64,000 nt of DNA from Brenneria nigrifluens DSM 30175 = ATCC 13028 (GCF_005484965.1 NZ_CP034036.1:930001-994000), one strand, 5' to 3'; shown: positions 54,071-64,000, counted from the first letter of the stretch. A program made the numbers and translations. The notes: generated from the letters alone by a model not told the origin.

Positions 54071-54076
54071 ATAAGA

Positions 54077-55795
54077 TTAGCGAACGACGTTTGCCAGCAG
54101 GAAATCAATGATTTCGCTGGTTTTAATCATCTGCTTTTCACCGCCGCGGCGATTTTTATATTCAATCTCTTCATTGTCCAGATTGCGATCGCCGATGACG
54201 ATAGTGTGCGGTACGCCAATCAGCTCCATATCGGCGAACATCACGCCCGGGCGCTCTTTGCGGTCGTCCAGCAGCACTTCGATCCCTTTGGCCCGTAATT
54301 GCTGATAGATATCTTCAGCGACTTCCTTCACGCGGAAAGATTTGTGCATATTCATCGGCAAAATGGCCACGTGGAAAGGCGCGATGGCATCCGGCCAGAT
54401 AATCCCGCGATCGTCATGATTTTGCTCGATGGCGGCGGCCACCACCCGGGTGACGCCGATGCCATAGCAGCCCATCAGCAGGATCTGGTTGCGCCCGTCT
54501 TCTCCCTGCACCGTCGCTTTCAGCGCTTCGGAGTATTTGCTGCCCAACTGGAAAATGTGGCCGACTTCAATACCGCGTTTAATTTGCAGCGTGCCTTTGC
54601 CGTCCGGGCTGATATCGCCTTCCACCACGTTACGAATATCCGCCACCAGCGGCAACGTGACATCGCGCTGCCAGTTGATGCCGAAATAGTGTTGGCCGTC
54701 GACGTTGGCGCCGGCGCCGAAATCGCTCATCGCCGCAACGGTGCGATCGACCACGACGGGAACCGGTAAATTGACCGGCCCCAATGAGCCGGGGCCGGCG
54801 CCCACAATGGCTTTTATCTCTTCTTCAGTGGCGAACGTCAGCGGACTGGCGACCAGGGCAAGTTTTTCCGCTTTAACTTCATTCAGCTCATGATCGCCGC
54901 GTACCAGCAAGGCAACCAGCTTATGGCCGCTTTCCTCCGCCGCCTTCACCAGCAGCGTTTTCACGGTTTTCTCGATGGGGAGCTTGAATTGCTCAACCAG
55001 TGCGGCGATGGTTTTGGCGTTCGGCGTATCCACCAGACGCAGTTCTTCCGTTGCTTCGGCGCGTCCCAGCTTGGGCGCGGTGGCTTCCGCCAGTTCAATA
55101 TTCGCGGCATAGTCGGAGCCGGTGGAGAAAACAATATCGTCTTCGCCGCTGGCCGCCAGCACCTGGAATTCGTGAGAAGCGTTGCCGCCGATAGAGCCGG
55201 TATCCGCCTGAACCGCTCTGAAATCGAGATCCATACGGCTGAAGATTTTACTGTAGGCGGCGTACATCGCATCGTAGGTGACCTGCAATGATTCCTGCGA
55301 GGTATGAAAAGAATAGGCGTCTTTCATCAGAAATTCGCGGGAACGCATCACGCCAAACCGAGGACGGACTTCATCACGGAATTTGGTTTGAATCTGGAAG
55401 AAATTTAACGGCAGCTGTTTATACGAGCTGATTTCATTACGAATCAGATCGGTAATGACTTCTTCATGCGTGGGACCAAGCACGAACGGACGTTCGCCGC
55501 GATCGACAAAACGCAGCAGTTCCGGGCCGTATTGTTCCCAGCGACCGCTCTCCACCCACAGATCGGCGGGTTGTACCACCGGCATGGAGACTTCGATGGC
55601 GCCGGCGTGGTTCATTTCCTCACGCACGATGGCTTCAACTTTTTTCAGAACCCGTAGGCCCGTCGGCAACCAGGTATAAAGGCCGGAGGCCAGTTTGCGG
55701 ATCATTCCGGCGCGGAGCATCAACTGATGGCTGATCACTTCCGCATCGGCGGGCGTCTCCTTCAGCGTGGAGAGCAGATATTGACTAGTTCGCAT
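54077..55795 (-). CDS. proS: Prolyl-tRNA synthetase ProS
   Basis: ProS charges tRNA-Pro. The 572-residue class II synthetase has motif 1 (IVREEMNHAGAIEVSMPVVQPADLW), motif 2 (FRDEVRPRFGVMRSREFLMKDAYSFH) and motif 3 (GCYGIGVTRVVAAA), with the bacterial editing insertion between motifs 2 and 3 and a C-terminal anticodon-binding domain. In E. coli it is grouped with trmO, rcsF and metNIQ, as here, but it is not next to rpoS. Confidence 0.97.
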   Translation of the reverse strand: MRTSQYLLSTLKETPADAEVISHQLMLRAGMIRKLASGLYTWLPTGLRVLKKVEAIVREEMNHAGAIEVSMPVVQPADLWVESGRWEQYGPELLRFVDRGERPFVLGPTHEEVITDLIRNEISSYKQLPLNFFQIQTKFRDEVRPRFGVMRSREFLMKDAYSFHTSQESLQVTYDAMYAAYSKIFSRMDLDFRAVQADTGSIGGNASHEFQVLAASGEDDIVFSTGSDYAANIELAEATAPKLGRAEATEELRLVDTPNAKTIAALVEQFKLPIEKTVKTLLVKAAEESGHKLVALLVRGDHELNEVKAEKLALVASPLTFATEEEIKAIVGAGPGSLGPVNLPVPVVVDRTVAAMSDFGAGANVDGQHYFGINWQRDVTLPLVADIRNVVEGDISPDGKGTLQIKRGIEVGHIFQLGSKYSEALKATVQGEDGRNQILLMGCYGIGVTRVVAAAIEQNHDDRGIIWPDAIAPFHVAILPMNMHKSFRVKEVAEDIYQQLRAKGIEVLLDDRKERPGVMFADMELIGVPHTIVIGDRNLDNEEIEYKNRRGGEKQMIKTSEIIDFLLANVVR

Positions 55796-55941
55796 GGTGT
55801 TTTAACTTCCGTTGGAAACGAAAATGACATCGGGCTGCGGCGCAGCCGAAAGCATAAAAAAGTGGCTTAGTTTACCAGTGTGGGGCGTTCGTCAAAAGAG
55901 AGTCGGCGGAATTAAAAAACGCCTCAGGGTTTTGACCGCCC

Positions 55942-56652
55942 CTAATCCGTTGTTTCAAGGCATAACACTTCGGTTTGCCGGGCGGATACCCGCCAGCGAA
56001 CGTTAAATTCCAGCAGCAAAACGGCATATTCCCGCGGGCTATCTTCACCCTGGCGATAAGCCGGACGCGGGTCCTGCGCCAGCACCTGGGTAATAAAGCG
56101 CTGCAAATTGGGGTATTTCTTCTGATATCCGGCTATCTGCTTTTGCGCCAGCGGGGAGAAGGTTACCCCCATTTCGGCCTCCGGCGCCAACTGGGCGAAA
56201 CCCGCCCGGGCCTGGGGCCGGCTTTCGGCAAAGGGCAGATAAGGTTTGATATCGATCACCGGCGTTCCATCGACCAGATCCAGGCTTCCCAGCTCCAGCG
56301 TGACGGAATCTCCCTCGGTGCGGATGGTTTTCAGTTCAACCAGCGACATCCCTACCGGGTTCGGCCGAAAAGTTGAACGGGTCGCAAAAACGCCCATACG
56401 GGCATTCCCGCCTAATCGGGGAGGCCGCACGGTAGGGCGCCAGCCTCCTTCCATGGTTTGATGGAAAACAAACAGGATCCAGATATGGCTGAAGTCAGCG
56501 AGTCCGCGTACGCATTCCGCCTGGTTGCAGGGTGATAATAGCCGGAGTTCGCCTCCGCCATCTTCAATCAGACCCGGCTGCCGCGGAATAGCGAATTTTT
56601 CTTTATAGGGCGAGCGGATAATGCCGATCTGATTGAAAACAAATGGGGTCAT
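55942..56652 (-). CDS. trmO: tRNA (ct6A37) N6-methyltransferase TrmO (YaeB/TsaA)
   Basis: TrmO methylates the t6A37 base of tRNA-Thr using SAM. The 236-residue protein has the beta-barrel start FVFNQIGIIRSPYKEKFAIP and the conserved RSTFRPNPVGMSLVEL and DIKPYLPF segments. The start at 56652 overlaps the rcsF stop in an ATGA, which suggests coupling; the frame is open further upstream into rcsF but has no family similarity there. Confidence 0.94.
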   Translation of the reverse strand: MTPFVFNQIGIIRSPYKEKFAIPRQPGLIEDGGGELRLLSPCNQAECVRGLADFSHIWILFVFHQTMEGGWRPTVRPPRLGGNARMGVFATRSTFRPNPVGMSLVELKTIRTEGDSVTLELGSLDLVDGTPVIDIKPYLPFAESRPQARAGFAQLAPEAEMGVTFSPLAQKQIAGYQKKYPNLQRFITQVLAQDPRPAYRQGEDSPREYAVLLLEFNVRWRVSARQTEVLCLETTD

Positions 56653-57056
56653 TGAGAAGACACTCTCAATGCGGTGCCCTGACAGACGGTCTGACGATAG
56701 CAGCCGGCCACGCCGCTGATAACCTGGCATTCATGCAGCAGAACGGCATTGGCTTTTATCTCCGCGGCCCGACTTTGCATTCTTCGGCGGGCATTGGCGA
56801 TATTGGGCGGCGCATCCTGGGCGCTTACCTGGCAAGATGAGCCGGACACTTCCCCCAAATCGCGAAACGGTTTACCAACCAACTCTTCAGCACTTTTATA
56901 CAACACAGCGAGAGCGGGACGCGGCACTGGCTTGGGTTTGGCAACCGGCTCTACTTTTGGTTCGCTGACGGGTTGAGGCGCGGGTGCCGGTGACTTCTGC
57001 AACAGGGAACATCCTGTTAGCGACATGGCTAACAGCATAAGAGGTAGAGCACGCAT
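56649..57056 (-). CDS. rcsF: Outer-membrane lipoprotein sensor RcsF
   Basis: RcsF detects envelope damage and relieves IgaA repression of the Rcs phosphorelay, which controls capsule, motility and virulence. The 135-residue protein has a lipobox LTGC (Cys16), a Pro/Lys-rich linker and the disulfide-bonded C-terminal domain (VGKPFRDLGEVSGSSCQVS, LLHECQVI, GCYRQTVCQGTAL) with all four cysteines. It is cotranscribed with trmO. Confidence 0.95.
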   Translation of the reverse strand: MRALPLMLLAMSLTGCSLLQKSPAPAPQPVSEPKVEPVAKPKPVPRPALAVLYKSAEELVGKPFRDLGEVSGSSCQVSAQDAPPNIANARRRMQSRAAEIKANAVLLHECQVISGVAGCYRQTVCQGTALRVSSQ

Positions 57057-57109
57057 AAAATTTCCTCTGCTTTTATTTAAAGAGCGGATATTGAAGCAAG
57101 CTATTGCAC

Positions 57110-57138
57110 AAATAACAAGACGGGCCGCAGCCCGTCTT
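57110..57138 (-). terminator. Terminator after metQ
   Basis: A 9-bp stem (AAGACGGGC with GCCCGTCTT) with a 4-nt loop lies 34 nt past the metQ stop; on the minus strand it is followed by GTTATTTG, a weak T-rich tail. Confidence 0.65.
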
Positions 57139-57171
57139 AGCGATATACGTTATAAAGAAATAATAACTGGC

Positions 57172-57981
57172 TTACCAGCCTTTTACCGCGCCGCCGTTAA
57201 AGATGTTGTTGGCCGCCTCGTTCACTTCATCCGACTGATAAGCCTGAACGAATTTTTTCACATTTTCAGCGTCTTTATTGTCTTCACGCGCCACCAGCAG
57301 ATTCACATAGGGAGAATCTTTCTCTTCGACAAATAAACCATCTTTGGTTGGCGTCAGATTAATCTGGCTGGCATATGTGGTGTTGATAATAGCCAATGCA
57401 ATCTGCGCGTCATCCAGCGAGCGCGGCAGCTGCGGCGCTTCCAACTCGACCAGCTTGAGGTTTTTCGGATTTTCGATCACGTCCAGAACGGTCGGCAGCA
57501 GGCCGACATTTTCTTTCAGTTTAATCAGCCCCACTTTCTGCAACAGCAGCAAAGAACGGCCCAGGTTGGTCGGGTCGTTCGGCAGCGCGACCTGATCGCC
57601 GTTCTGCAATTCATCCAGTGATTTTATTTTTTTGGAGTAACCGGCGATGGGGTAAACGAAACTGTTGCCCACGGAGACCAGCTTATAACCGCGATCTTTA
57701 ATTTGCTGATCCAGATAAGGCTTATGCTGGAAAGCATTCAGATCGATATCTCCTTTGCTCAGGGCTTCATTAGGCAGCACATAATCGTTAAAGGTGACCA
57801 ATTCGACGTCCAGACCGTATTTATCTTTGGCGACCTTTTGCGCAACTTCAGCCACCTGTTGTTCCGCGCCGACGATAACGCCCACTTTAATATGATTCGG
57901 GTCTTTCTCTTCCTGACCACATCCAGCCAGAGCTCCAATTAATGCGCCGATGGTCGCGATGGACCGCAATTTAATAGCCAT
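57172..57981 (-). CDS. metQ: D/L-methionine-binding lipoprotein MetQ
   Basis: MetQ is the substrate-binding lipoprotein of the MetNIQ importer. The 269-residue protein has a signal peptide with lipobox LAGC (Cys21), then the NlpA-family fold (IKVGVIVGAEQQVAEVAQKVA, NDYVLPNEALSKGDIDLNAFQHKPYLD). It ends in the short tail GGAVKGW. It is last of metN-metI-metQ, in the usual order. Confidence 0.95.
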   Translation of the reverse strand: MAIKLRSIATIGALIGALAGCGQEEKDPNHIKVGVIVGAEQQVAEVAQKVAKDKYGLDVELVTFNDYVLPNEALSKGDIDLNAFQHKPYLDQQIKDRGYKLVSVGNSFVYPIAGYSKKIKSLDELQNGDQVALPNDPTNLGRSLLLLQKVGLIKLKENVGLLPTVLDVIENPKNLKLVELEAPQLPRSLDDAQIALAIINTTYASQINLTPTKDGLFVEEKDSPYVNLLVAREDNKDAENVKKFVQAYQSDEVNEAANNIFNGGAVKGW

Positions 57982-58048
57982 ATCCTTACCTCTAATTAAA
58001 AGTCGCTATGGCATGGGACTTTTAAAAAGCCCATGCGTGTTGTAACGC

Positions 58049-58702
58049 TTACTTATGTGTGACGGCCTTTACTACTCGGTCGCCACAGAATTGGATTAGG
58101 TAAACCAGAATAACCAGTAAGATTAATACCGTATTCATCACCGTGGCGTTATAGCCGATATAACCATACTGATAACCAATTTGACCCAGTCCCCCGGCGC
58201 CAACGGCTCCACCCATTGCAGAATAGCCTACCAGGGTGATGAGTGTGATGGTCGCGGCATTAATCAGGCCCGGCAGCGCTTCCGGCAACAATATTTTTCT
58301 GATGATTTGCATCGGGGTCGCGCCCATCGCGCGTGAAGCTTCGATCAGGCCGGTTGGAATTTCCAGCAGGGCGTTTTCCACCATGCGGGCGATAAAGGGC
58401 GCCGCGCCAACGGTGAGCGGGACGATTGCCGCCTGCAGGCCGATGGATGTTCCCACGATAACCCGGGTAAAGGGGATCATCCACACCAGTAAAATAATAA
58501 AGGGAATGGAGCGGAAAATATTCACCAGGGCTGACAGCCCGCGATAAAGTTTCGGGTTGGCGATAATTTGCCCCGGACGGGTGGTGTATAACAGCACGCC
58601 GACCGGCAGCCCCAGAACAAAACCAAAAAAGCCGGAAACCAATGTCATCGCCACGGTTTCCCACACGCCGCGGGCCATTAACCACATCATGGCTTCAGAC
58701 AT
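58049..58702 (-). CDS. metI: Methionine ABC transporter permease MetI
   Basis: MetI forms the membrane channel of the methionine importer as a dimer. The 217-residue protein has five predicted membrane segments and the permease coupling loop with the EAA-type motif (EASRAMGATPMQIIRKILLPEALPG in part). Its start overlaps the metN end by 8 nt. Confidence 0.95.
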   Translation of the reverse strand: MSEAMMWLMARGVWETVAMTLVSGFFGFVLGLPVGVLLYTTRPGQIIANPKLYRGLSALVNIFRSIPFIILLVWMIPFTRVIVGTSIGLQAAIVPLTVGAAPFIARMVENALLEIPTGLIEASRAMGATPMQIIRKILLPEALPGLINAATITLITLVGYSAMGGAVGAGGLGQIGYQYGYIGYNATVMNTVLILLVILVYLIQFCGDRVVKAVTHK

Positions 58703-59726
58703 AACCTAGCACCTCGATATTTGCATGGTGATCCTTCAGAAATTGTATCGCCGCCGTGGTCTCCGCCTCCCGGCCGTACATTTCCGCCAGCATGATGCCG
58801 AATTTAACCCCGCCGGCGTAATCCATCTGCGCGCTGATAATATTGTTATTAACGTTAAAACGCCGGGCGACTTCAGACAGCAGCGGAGCATCGACGGACT
58901 GGCCGCTGAACTCCATGCGCAGCAATGGCACGCTGCCTTCCCGCTGGGTTGGCGTCAGGCGGGCAAGATAGTCGTCGGGGATATCCAGATGCAGCGTGGA
59001 CTGGATAAATGTCTGGGCCAGCGGCGTTTTGGGATGGGAGAACAATTGCCCCACTGTGTCCTCTTCAATCAGGCGTCCGCCGCTGATCACCGCAACCCGA
59101 TCGCAAATTCGTTTTACCACGTCCATTTCGTGGGTGATCAGCAGGATGGTCAGATTCAGACGGCGGTTGATATCTTTAAGCAGCGCCAGAATGGAGCGGG
59201 TGGTCGCCGGATCCAAAGCGCTGGTCGCTTCATCGCATAATAAAACTTTAGGATTACTGGCCAGCGCGCGGGCGATCGCCACCCGCTGTTTTTGCCCGCC
59301 GGAAAGGTTGGCGGGGTAGGCGTCATGCTTGTCCGACAAATCGACCAAATCCAGTAATTCATTTACCCGGCGCGTAATTTCCGCTTTGGGCGTGTTATCG
59401 AGCTCCAGCGGCAGAGCGATATTGCCAAACACGGTGCGCGAGGCGAGCAGATTAAAATGCTGGAAAATCATGCCAATCTGGCGGCGCGCCTGCGTTAGCT
59501 GACTCTCCGCCAGCTGCGTCAGATCCTGTCCGTCAACCAGTACCCTGCCTTGGGTTGGTCGTTCTAATAAATTGACGCAGCGGATCAGGGTACTTTTGCC
59601 GGCGCCCGATGCGCCGATTACGCCGTAGATTTGCCCTGCCGGGACATGAAGGCTGACATCCGCAAGTGCGGTAATCGCTTGGCCGTTTTGCTGGAAAATC
59701 TTGGTAATATTAGAAAGTTCAATCAT
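58695..59726 (-). CDS. metN: Methionine ABC transporter ATP-binding protein MetN
   Basis: MetN powers the methionine importer. The 343-residue protein has the Walker A GASGAGKSTLIRC, signature LSGGQKQRVAIARAL, Walker B VLLCDEATSALD and a C-terminal ACT-like NIL domain (from about residue 265) that binds methionine and inhibits transport when the cell is replete. It is first in metNIQ, with a MetJ-type box upstream. Confidence 0.96.
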   Translation of the reverse strand: MIELSNITKIFQQNGQAITALADVSLHVPAGQIYGVIGASGAGKSTLIRCVNLLERPTQGRVLVDGQDLTQLAESQLTQARRQIGMIFQHFNLLASRTVFGNIALPLELDNTPKAEITRRVNELLDLVDLSDKHDAYPANLSGGQKQRVAIARALASNPKVLLCDEATSALDPATTRSILALLKDINRRLNLTILLITHEMDVVKRICDRVAVISGGRLIEEDTVGQLFSHPKTPLAQTFIQSTLHLDIPDDYLARLTPTQREGSVPLLRMEFSGQSVDAPLLSEVARRFNVNNNIISAQMDYAGGVKFGIMLAEMYGREAETTAAIQFLKDHHANIEVLGYV

Positions 59727-59788
59727 ATATTTTATTATAAGCGCCTATGGCTGGATAAATCAGATTCTGTTTAATCAGAATGTTAGTC

Positions 59789-59820
59789 GGATGTTAGGGC
59801 GGCTAGACGTCCAAGTCAAT
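59789..59820 (-). promoter_or_regulatory. Candidate MetJ operator upstream of metN
   Basis: AGACGTCC at 59805-59812 matches seven of eight bases of the met box AGACGTCT. The neighbouring 8-mers match poorly (GGATGTTA at 59789 is the best). MetJ needs tandem boxes, so this is a candidate only, supported by its place before metNIQ. Confidence 0.5.
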
Positions 59821-59904
59821 CGGGATTGTCGCTACCTGGCATTCTCTCGGCCGATGAAAACATGCGATACTAAGTGGTAATTTACGCCATCAGGAGCAAA
59901 GTAA

Positions 59905-60468
59905 GTGGCACAGCGTGTTGCAGCAGTTTTTCTCGATCGTGACGGTACAATCAATATCGATCACGGTTACGTACATGAGATTGATCAATTCCAATTTATT
60001 GAGGGCGTCATCGATGCCATGCGCGAACTGAAAAGTATGGGGTTCGCATTAGTGGTGGTGACCAATCAATCGGGTATTGCCCGCGGCAAGTTTACCGAAG
60101 AGCAGTTTATGCAACTGACGGAATGGATGGATTGGTCTTTGGCCGATCGCGGCGTGGATTTGGACGGTATCTACTTTTGTCCGCATCATCCTGAACAAGG
60201 GAATGAGGAGTATCGCCAGGTTTGCGACTGCCGCAAACCGCAACCGGGAATGCTGGTTTCCGCCCAGCGCCATCTGAATATCGATATGGCTGCCTCCTAT
60301 ATGGTGGGTGATAAGGCTGAAGATATGCAGGCGGCGATTGCCGCAGGGGTGGGAACAAAGGTTCTGGTTCGTAGCGGAAAACCGATCACCGAGCTGGGCG
60401 AATCTCAGGCCGATGGCGTCATCGACAGCCTTACGGATCTGCCTCAGTGGATAAAAACGCGCATTTAA
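59905..60468 (+). CDS. gmhB: D-glycero-beta-D-manno-heptose 1,7-bisphosphate phosphatase GmhB
   Basis: GmhB removes the 7-phosphate from heptose 1,7-bisphosphate between the two HldE steps of ADP-heptose synthesis. The 187-residue HAD-family protein has the nucleophile motif FLDRDGTIN, VVTNQSG, the zinc-binding set (CPHHPEQG and CDCRKP) and MVGDKAEDM. Translation starts at GTG with CAGGAG upstream. It sits directly before an rrn operon, as in E. coli. Confidence 0.95.
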   Translation: MAQRVAAVFLDRDGTINIDHGYVHEIDQFQFIEGVIDAMRELKSMGFALVVVTNQSGIARGKFTEEQFMQLTEWMDWSLADRGVDLDGIYFCPHHPEQGNEEYRQVCDCRKPQPGMLVSAQRHLNIDMAASYMVGDKAEDMQAAIAAGVGTKVLVRSGKPITELGESQADGVIDSLTDLPQWIKTRI

Positions 60469-60520
60469 TCGGCCAGGTGGCTGAAAGTTGCGCAACCGGA
60501 AGAAAGTTCAAGATATTTGC

Positions 60521-60549
60521 TTGCGCTTCTGAATCTGCCCCCTATAATG
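60521..60549 (+). promoter_or_regulatory. rrn P1 promoter
   Basis: TTGCGC, a 17-nt spacer and TATAAT, followed by the GC-rich discriminator GCGCCTCC typical of stringently controlled rRNA promoters. The surrounding sequence resembles E. coli rrn P1. Confidence 0.85.
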
Positions 60550-60620
60550 CGCCTCCATCGACACGGTGCTGCGAATGCAAACCGGGTCGATAAGCAAGAG
60601 GAAAAGGCTTAAAATAAGCG

Positions 60621-60648
60621 TTGACTCTGCAAGAGGAAAGCGTAATAT
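60621..60648 (+). promoter_or_regulatory. rrn P2 promoter
   Basis: TTGACT, a 16-nt spacer and TAATAT, about 100 bp downstream of P1, which is the usual tandem spacing. Confidence 0.85.
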
Positions 60649-60685
60649 ACGCCACCTCGCGCTAGCGGCTAAGGCCACGGCGCAC

Positions 60686-60698
60686 TGCTCTTTAACAA
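60686..60698 (+). promoter_or_regulatory. rrn leader boxA antitermination site
   Basis: TGCTCTTTAACAA matches the boxA element that loads NusB/NusE, between P2 and the 16S gene. Confidence 0.9.
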
Positions 60699-60848
60699 TT
60701 TAATCAGACAATCTGTGTGGGCACTCACAAGACGATATCCGCAAACGATATACAAAGTCTTGAAGAGTGACTGACAGTAAATTCATTACGAATAAACAGT
60801 TATAAATTCTTTGAGCATGCTATTAACGTAGCGAATCAAACAAATCTT

Positions 60849-62390
<1,542 letters not shown>

Positions 62391-62467
62391 AACTGAAGTG
62401 AGATATTGGAAGGTGCAGTGTCCACAACAGATTGTCTGATGAAAATAACGAGCAGAAATACCTTAAT

Positions 62468-62544
<77 letters not shown>

Positions 62545-62659
62545 ACTCTACTTATCCTTGAAATCTTCGCTGCTGCGTTGCTCATGTGCGTTTGCACAAT
62601 GCGCTACTCGCAACGAACCTTTCGTCGGCTAAGCGAGTTGGCAGAGGTATGACTGATTT

Positions 62660-62735
62660 GGGGCTATAGCTCAGCTGGGAGAGCGCCTGCTTTGCACGCA
62701 GGAGGTCTGCGGTTCGATCCCGCATAGCTCCACCA
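62660..62735 (+). tRNA. alaT: tRNA-Ala (anticodon UGC)
   Basis: This is a 76-nt cloverleaf beginning GGGGCTATAGCTCAGC, with anticodon loop TTTGCAC, T-loop GTTCGATCC and an encoded CCA end. Confidence 0.98.
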
Positions 62736-62783
62736 TTAAAAAGACTTCAGAGCGTATTGGCGACAGTATGCTGCGAAGTATTT

Positions 62784-62796
62784 TGCTCTTTAACAA
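62784..62796 (+). promoter_or_regulatory. rrn spacer boxA antitermination site
   Basis: TGCTCTTTAACAA recurs in the spacer before the 23S gene, as in E. coli rrn operons. Confidence 0.85.
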
Positions 62797-62910
62797 TCCG
62801 GAACAAGCTGAAAATTGAAACGACGCAGCTGAACATTATCCGCGAGGGTAATGATTTTGTTGTGTCAGAGTCTCTCAAAAATTGCAATCCGAGACACCTT
62901 CGGGTTGTGA

Positions 62911-64000
62911 GGTTAAGCGACTAAGCGTACACGGTGGATGCCTAGGCAGTCAGAGGCGATGAAGGGCGTGCTAATCTGCGAAAAGCGTCGGCAAGGTGAT
63001 ATGAACCGTTACACCCGACGATACCCGAATGGGGAAACCCAGTGCAATACGTTGCACTATTTCATGGTGAATACATAGCCATGAAAGGCGAACCGGGGGA
63101 ACTGAAACATCTCAGTACCCCGAGGAAAAGAAATCAACCGAGATTCCCCCAGTAGCGGCGAGCGAACGGGGAGGAGCCCAGAACCATCATCAGTTTGTGT
63201 GTCAGTGGAAGCGTCTGGAAAGTCGCGCAACAAAGGGTGATAGTCCCGTACACGAAGATGCACATGCTGTGAGTTCGATGAGTAGGGCGGGACACGAGAT
63301 ATCCTGTCTGAAGATGGGGGGACCATCCTCCAAGGCTAAATACTCCTGACTGACCGATAGTGAACCAGTACCGTGAGGGAAAGGCGAAAAGAACCCCGGC
63401 GAGGGGAGTGAAACAGAACCTGAAACCGTGTACGTACAAGCAGTGGGAGCCCCACCACCAAAACACTTCCGGGCCGAGAGGCGATGCGGATGTCGAGGTG
63501 ACGGTTGTCATCGCGTTTTTTGCGATGAGCAACACACAAAACAAGCCGTGAGTGTTTTGGGGTGGGGTGACTGCGTACCTTTTGTATAATGGGTCAGCGA
63601 CTTATATTCTGTAGCAAGGTTAACCGAATAGGGGAGCCGCAGGGAAACCGAGTCTTAACTGGGCGTCAAGTTGCAGGGTATAGACCCGAAACCCGGTGAT
63701 CTAGCCATGGGCAGGTTGAAGGTTGGGTAACACTAACTGGAGGACCGAACCGACTAATGTTGAAAAATTAGCGGATGACTTGTGGCTGGGGGTGAAAGGC
63801 CAATCAAACCGGGAGATAGCTGGTTCTCCCCGAAAGCTATTTAGGTAGCGCCTCGTGAACTCATCTGCGGGGGTAGAGCACTGTTTCGACTAGGGGGTCA
63901 TCCCGACTTACCAACTCGATGCAAACTGCGAATACCGTAGAATGTAATCACGGGAGACACACGGCGGGTGCTAACGTCCGTCGTGAAGAGGGAAACAACC
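62911..64000 (+). rRNA. rrl: 23S ribosomal RNA, 5' part (cut by window end)
   Basis: The gene begins GGTTAAGCGACTAAGCGTAC, the mature 23S 5' end of E. coli, and runs out of the window after 1090 nt, roughly E. coli position 980 once the insertion is discounted. Conserved segments such as GTACCGTGAGGGAAAGGCGAA are present. Helix 25 is replaced by a long intervening sequence at 63450-63567. Confidence 0.98.
63450..63567 (+). other. Intervening sequence in helix 25 of 23S rRNA
   Basis: Between the conserved CAGTGGGAG and TGACTGCGTACC, where E. coli has a hairpin of about 14 nt, there are 118 nt. The ends pair over 17 bp (63450-63467 with 63551-63567) with one bulged A at 63457. Inside is a second hairpin, TCATCGC with GCGATGA, around a T-rich loop. 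This is the form of the helix-25 IVS of Salmonella, Proteus and Yersinia, which RNase III removes without rejoining, so the mature 23S is in pieces. Confidence 0.92.

Noticed and set aside
63057..63551. Frames within the 23S gene and its intervening sequence, considered as an IVS-encoded protein
   Set aside because: Some larger 23S IVSs encode a small helical protein, but this 118-nt IVS is too short, and the frames continue into conserved 23S sequence.

Overview
The window is a stretch of enterobacterial chromosome. It is most like a plant-associated member of the Pectobacteriaceae (Brenneria, Dickeya, Pectobacterium, Lonsdalea type), but the genus cannot be fixed from sequence reading alone. 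The evidence is housekeeping proteins close to their E. coli versions, a GC-rich codon bias, a rhamnogalacturonan pair (RhiT transporter and GH105 hydrolase RhiN), an ERIC repeat, and an rrn operon with tRNA-Ile and tRNA-Ala in its spacer. Nothing looks like a prophage, an insertion sequence or a CRISPR array.

Layout. 1-12.5 kb: start of ppa (partial), plsY, folB, uppP, cca, ygiM, ygiF, glnE, hldE, then ligA and ypeB. 12.5-15.0 kb: a small motility-linked cluster of two paralogous FlxA-like proteins, each behind a strong FliA (sigma-28) promoter, and an Aer-like chemoreceptor. 15.0-15.6 kb: intergenic, with one full and one internally deleted ERIC element. 15.6-22.1 kb: the galactarate/glucarate pathway, garD divergent from garPLRK, with two CRP-like sites between. 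22.1-32.9 kb: barA, rlmD, relA, mazG, pyrG, eno. 33.3-37.0 kb: rhiT, rhiN and a periplasmic metallo-beta-lactamase-fold hydrolase. 37.2-38.4 kb: queE and queD (queuosine). 38.8-47.8 kb: assimilatory sulfate reduction in two runs, cysJIH and cysG-cysDNC. 47.9-54.0 kb: ygbE, ftsB, ispD, ispF, truD, a surE remnant, pcm, nlpD, rpoS. 54.1-60.5 kb: proS, rcsF-trmO, metNIQ, gmhB. 60.5-64.0 kb: rrn operon with P1/P2 promoters, 16S, tRNA-Ile(GAU), tRNA-Ala(UGC) and the first 1090 nt of 23S.

How the parts work together. The cys genes supply the full route from sulfate to sulfide: CysD/N/C activate sulfate, CysH reduces PAPS, CysJ/I reduce sulfite, and CysG makes the siroheme that CysI needs. garD-garPLRK takes up galactarate or glucarate and turns it into pyruvate and 2-phosphoglycerate. 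RhiT/RhiN use pectin-derived rhamnogalacturonides. barA, relA and rpoS are global regulators that happen to be clustered here.

Most notable observations: (1) helix 25 of the 23S rRNA carries an intervening sequence of about 118 nt with a 17-bp stem, which predicts fragmented 23S rRNA; (2) surE is lost from the otherwise conserved truD-surE-pcm-nlpD-rpoS run, leaving only a short in-frame 3' remnant that overlaps pcm; (3) the two FlxA-like genes have near-consensus FliA promoters, and one of them shares the C-terminal motif INVY with the neighbouring chemoreceptor; (4) a run of five hairpins lies between relA and mazG; (5) several gene junctions differ from E. coli (ppa/plsY, hldE/ligA, rpoS/proS).
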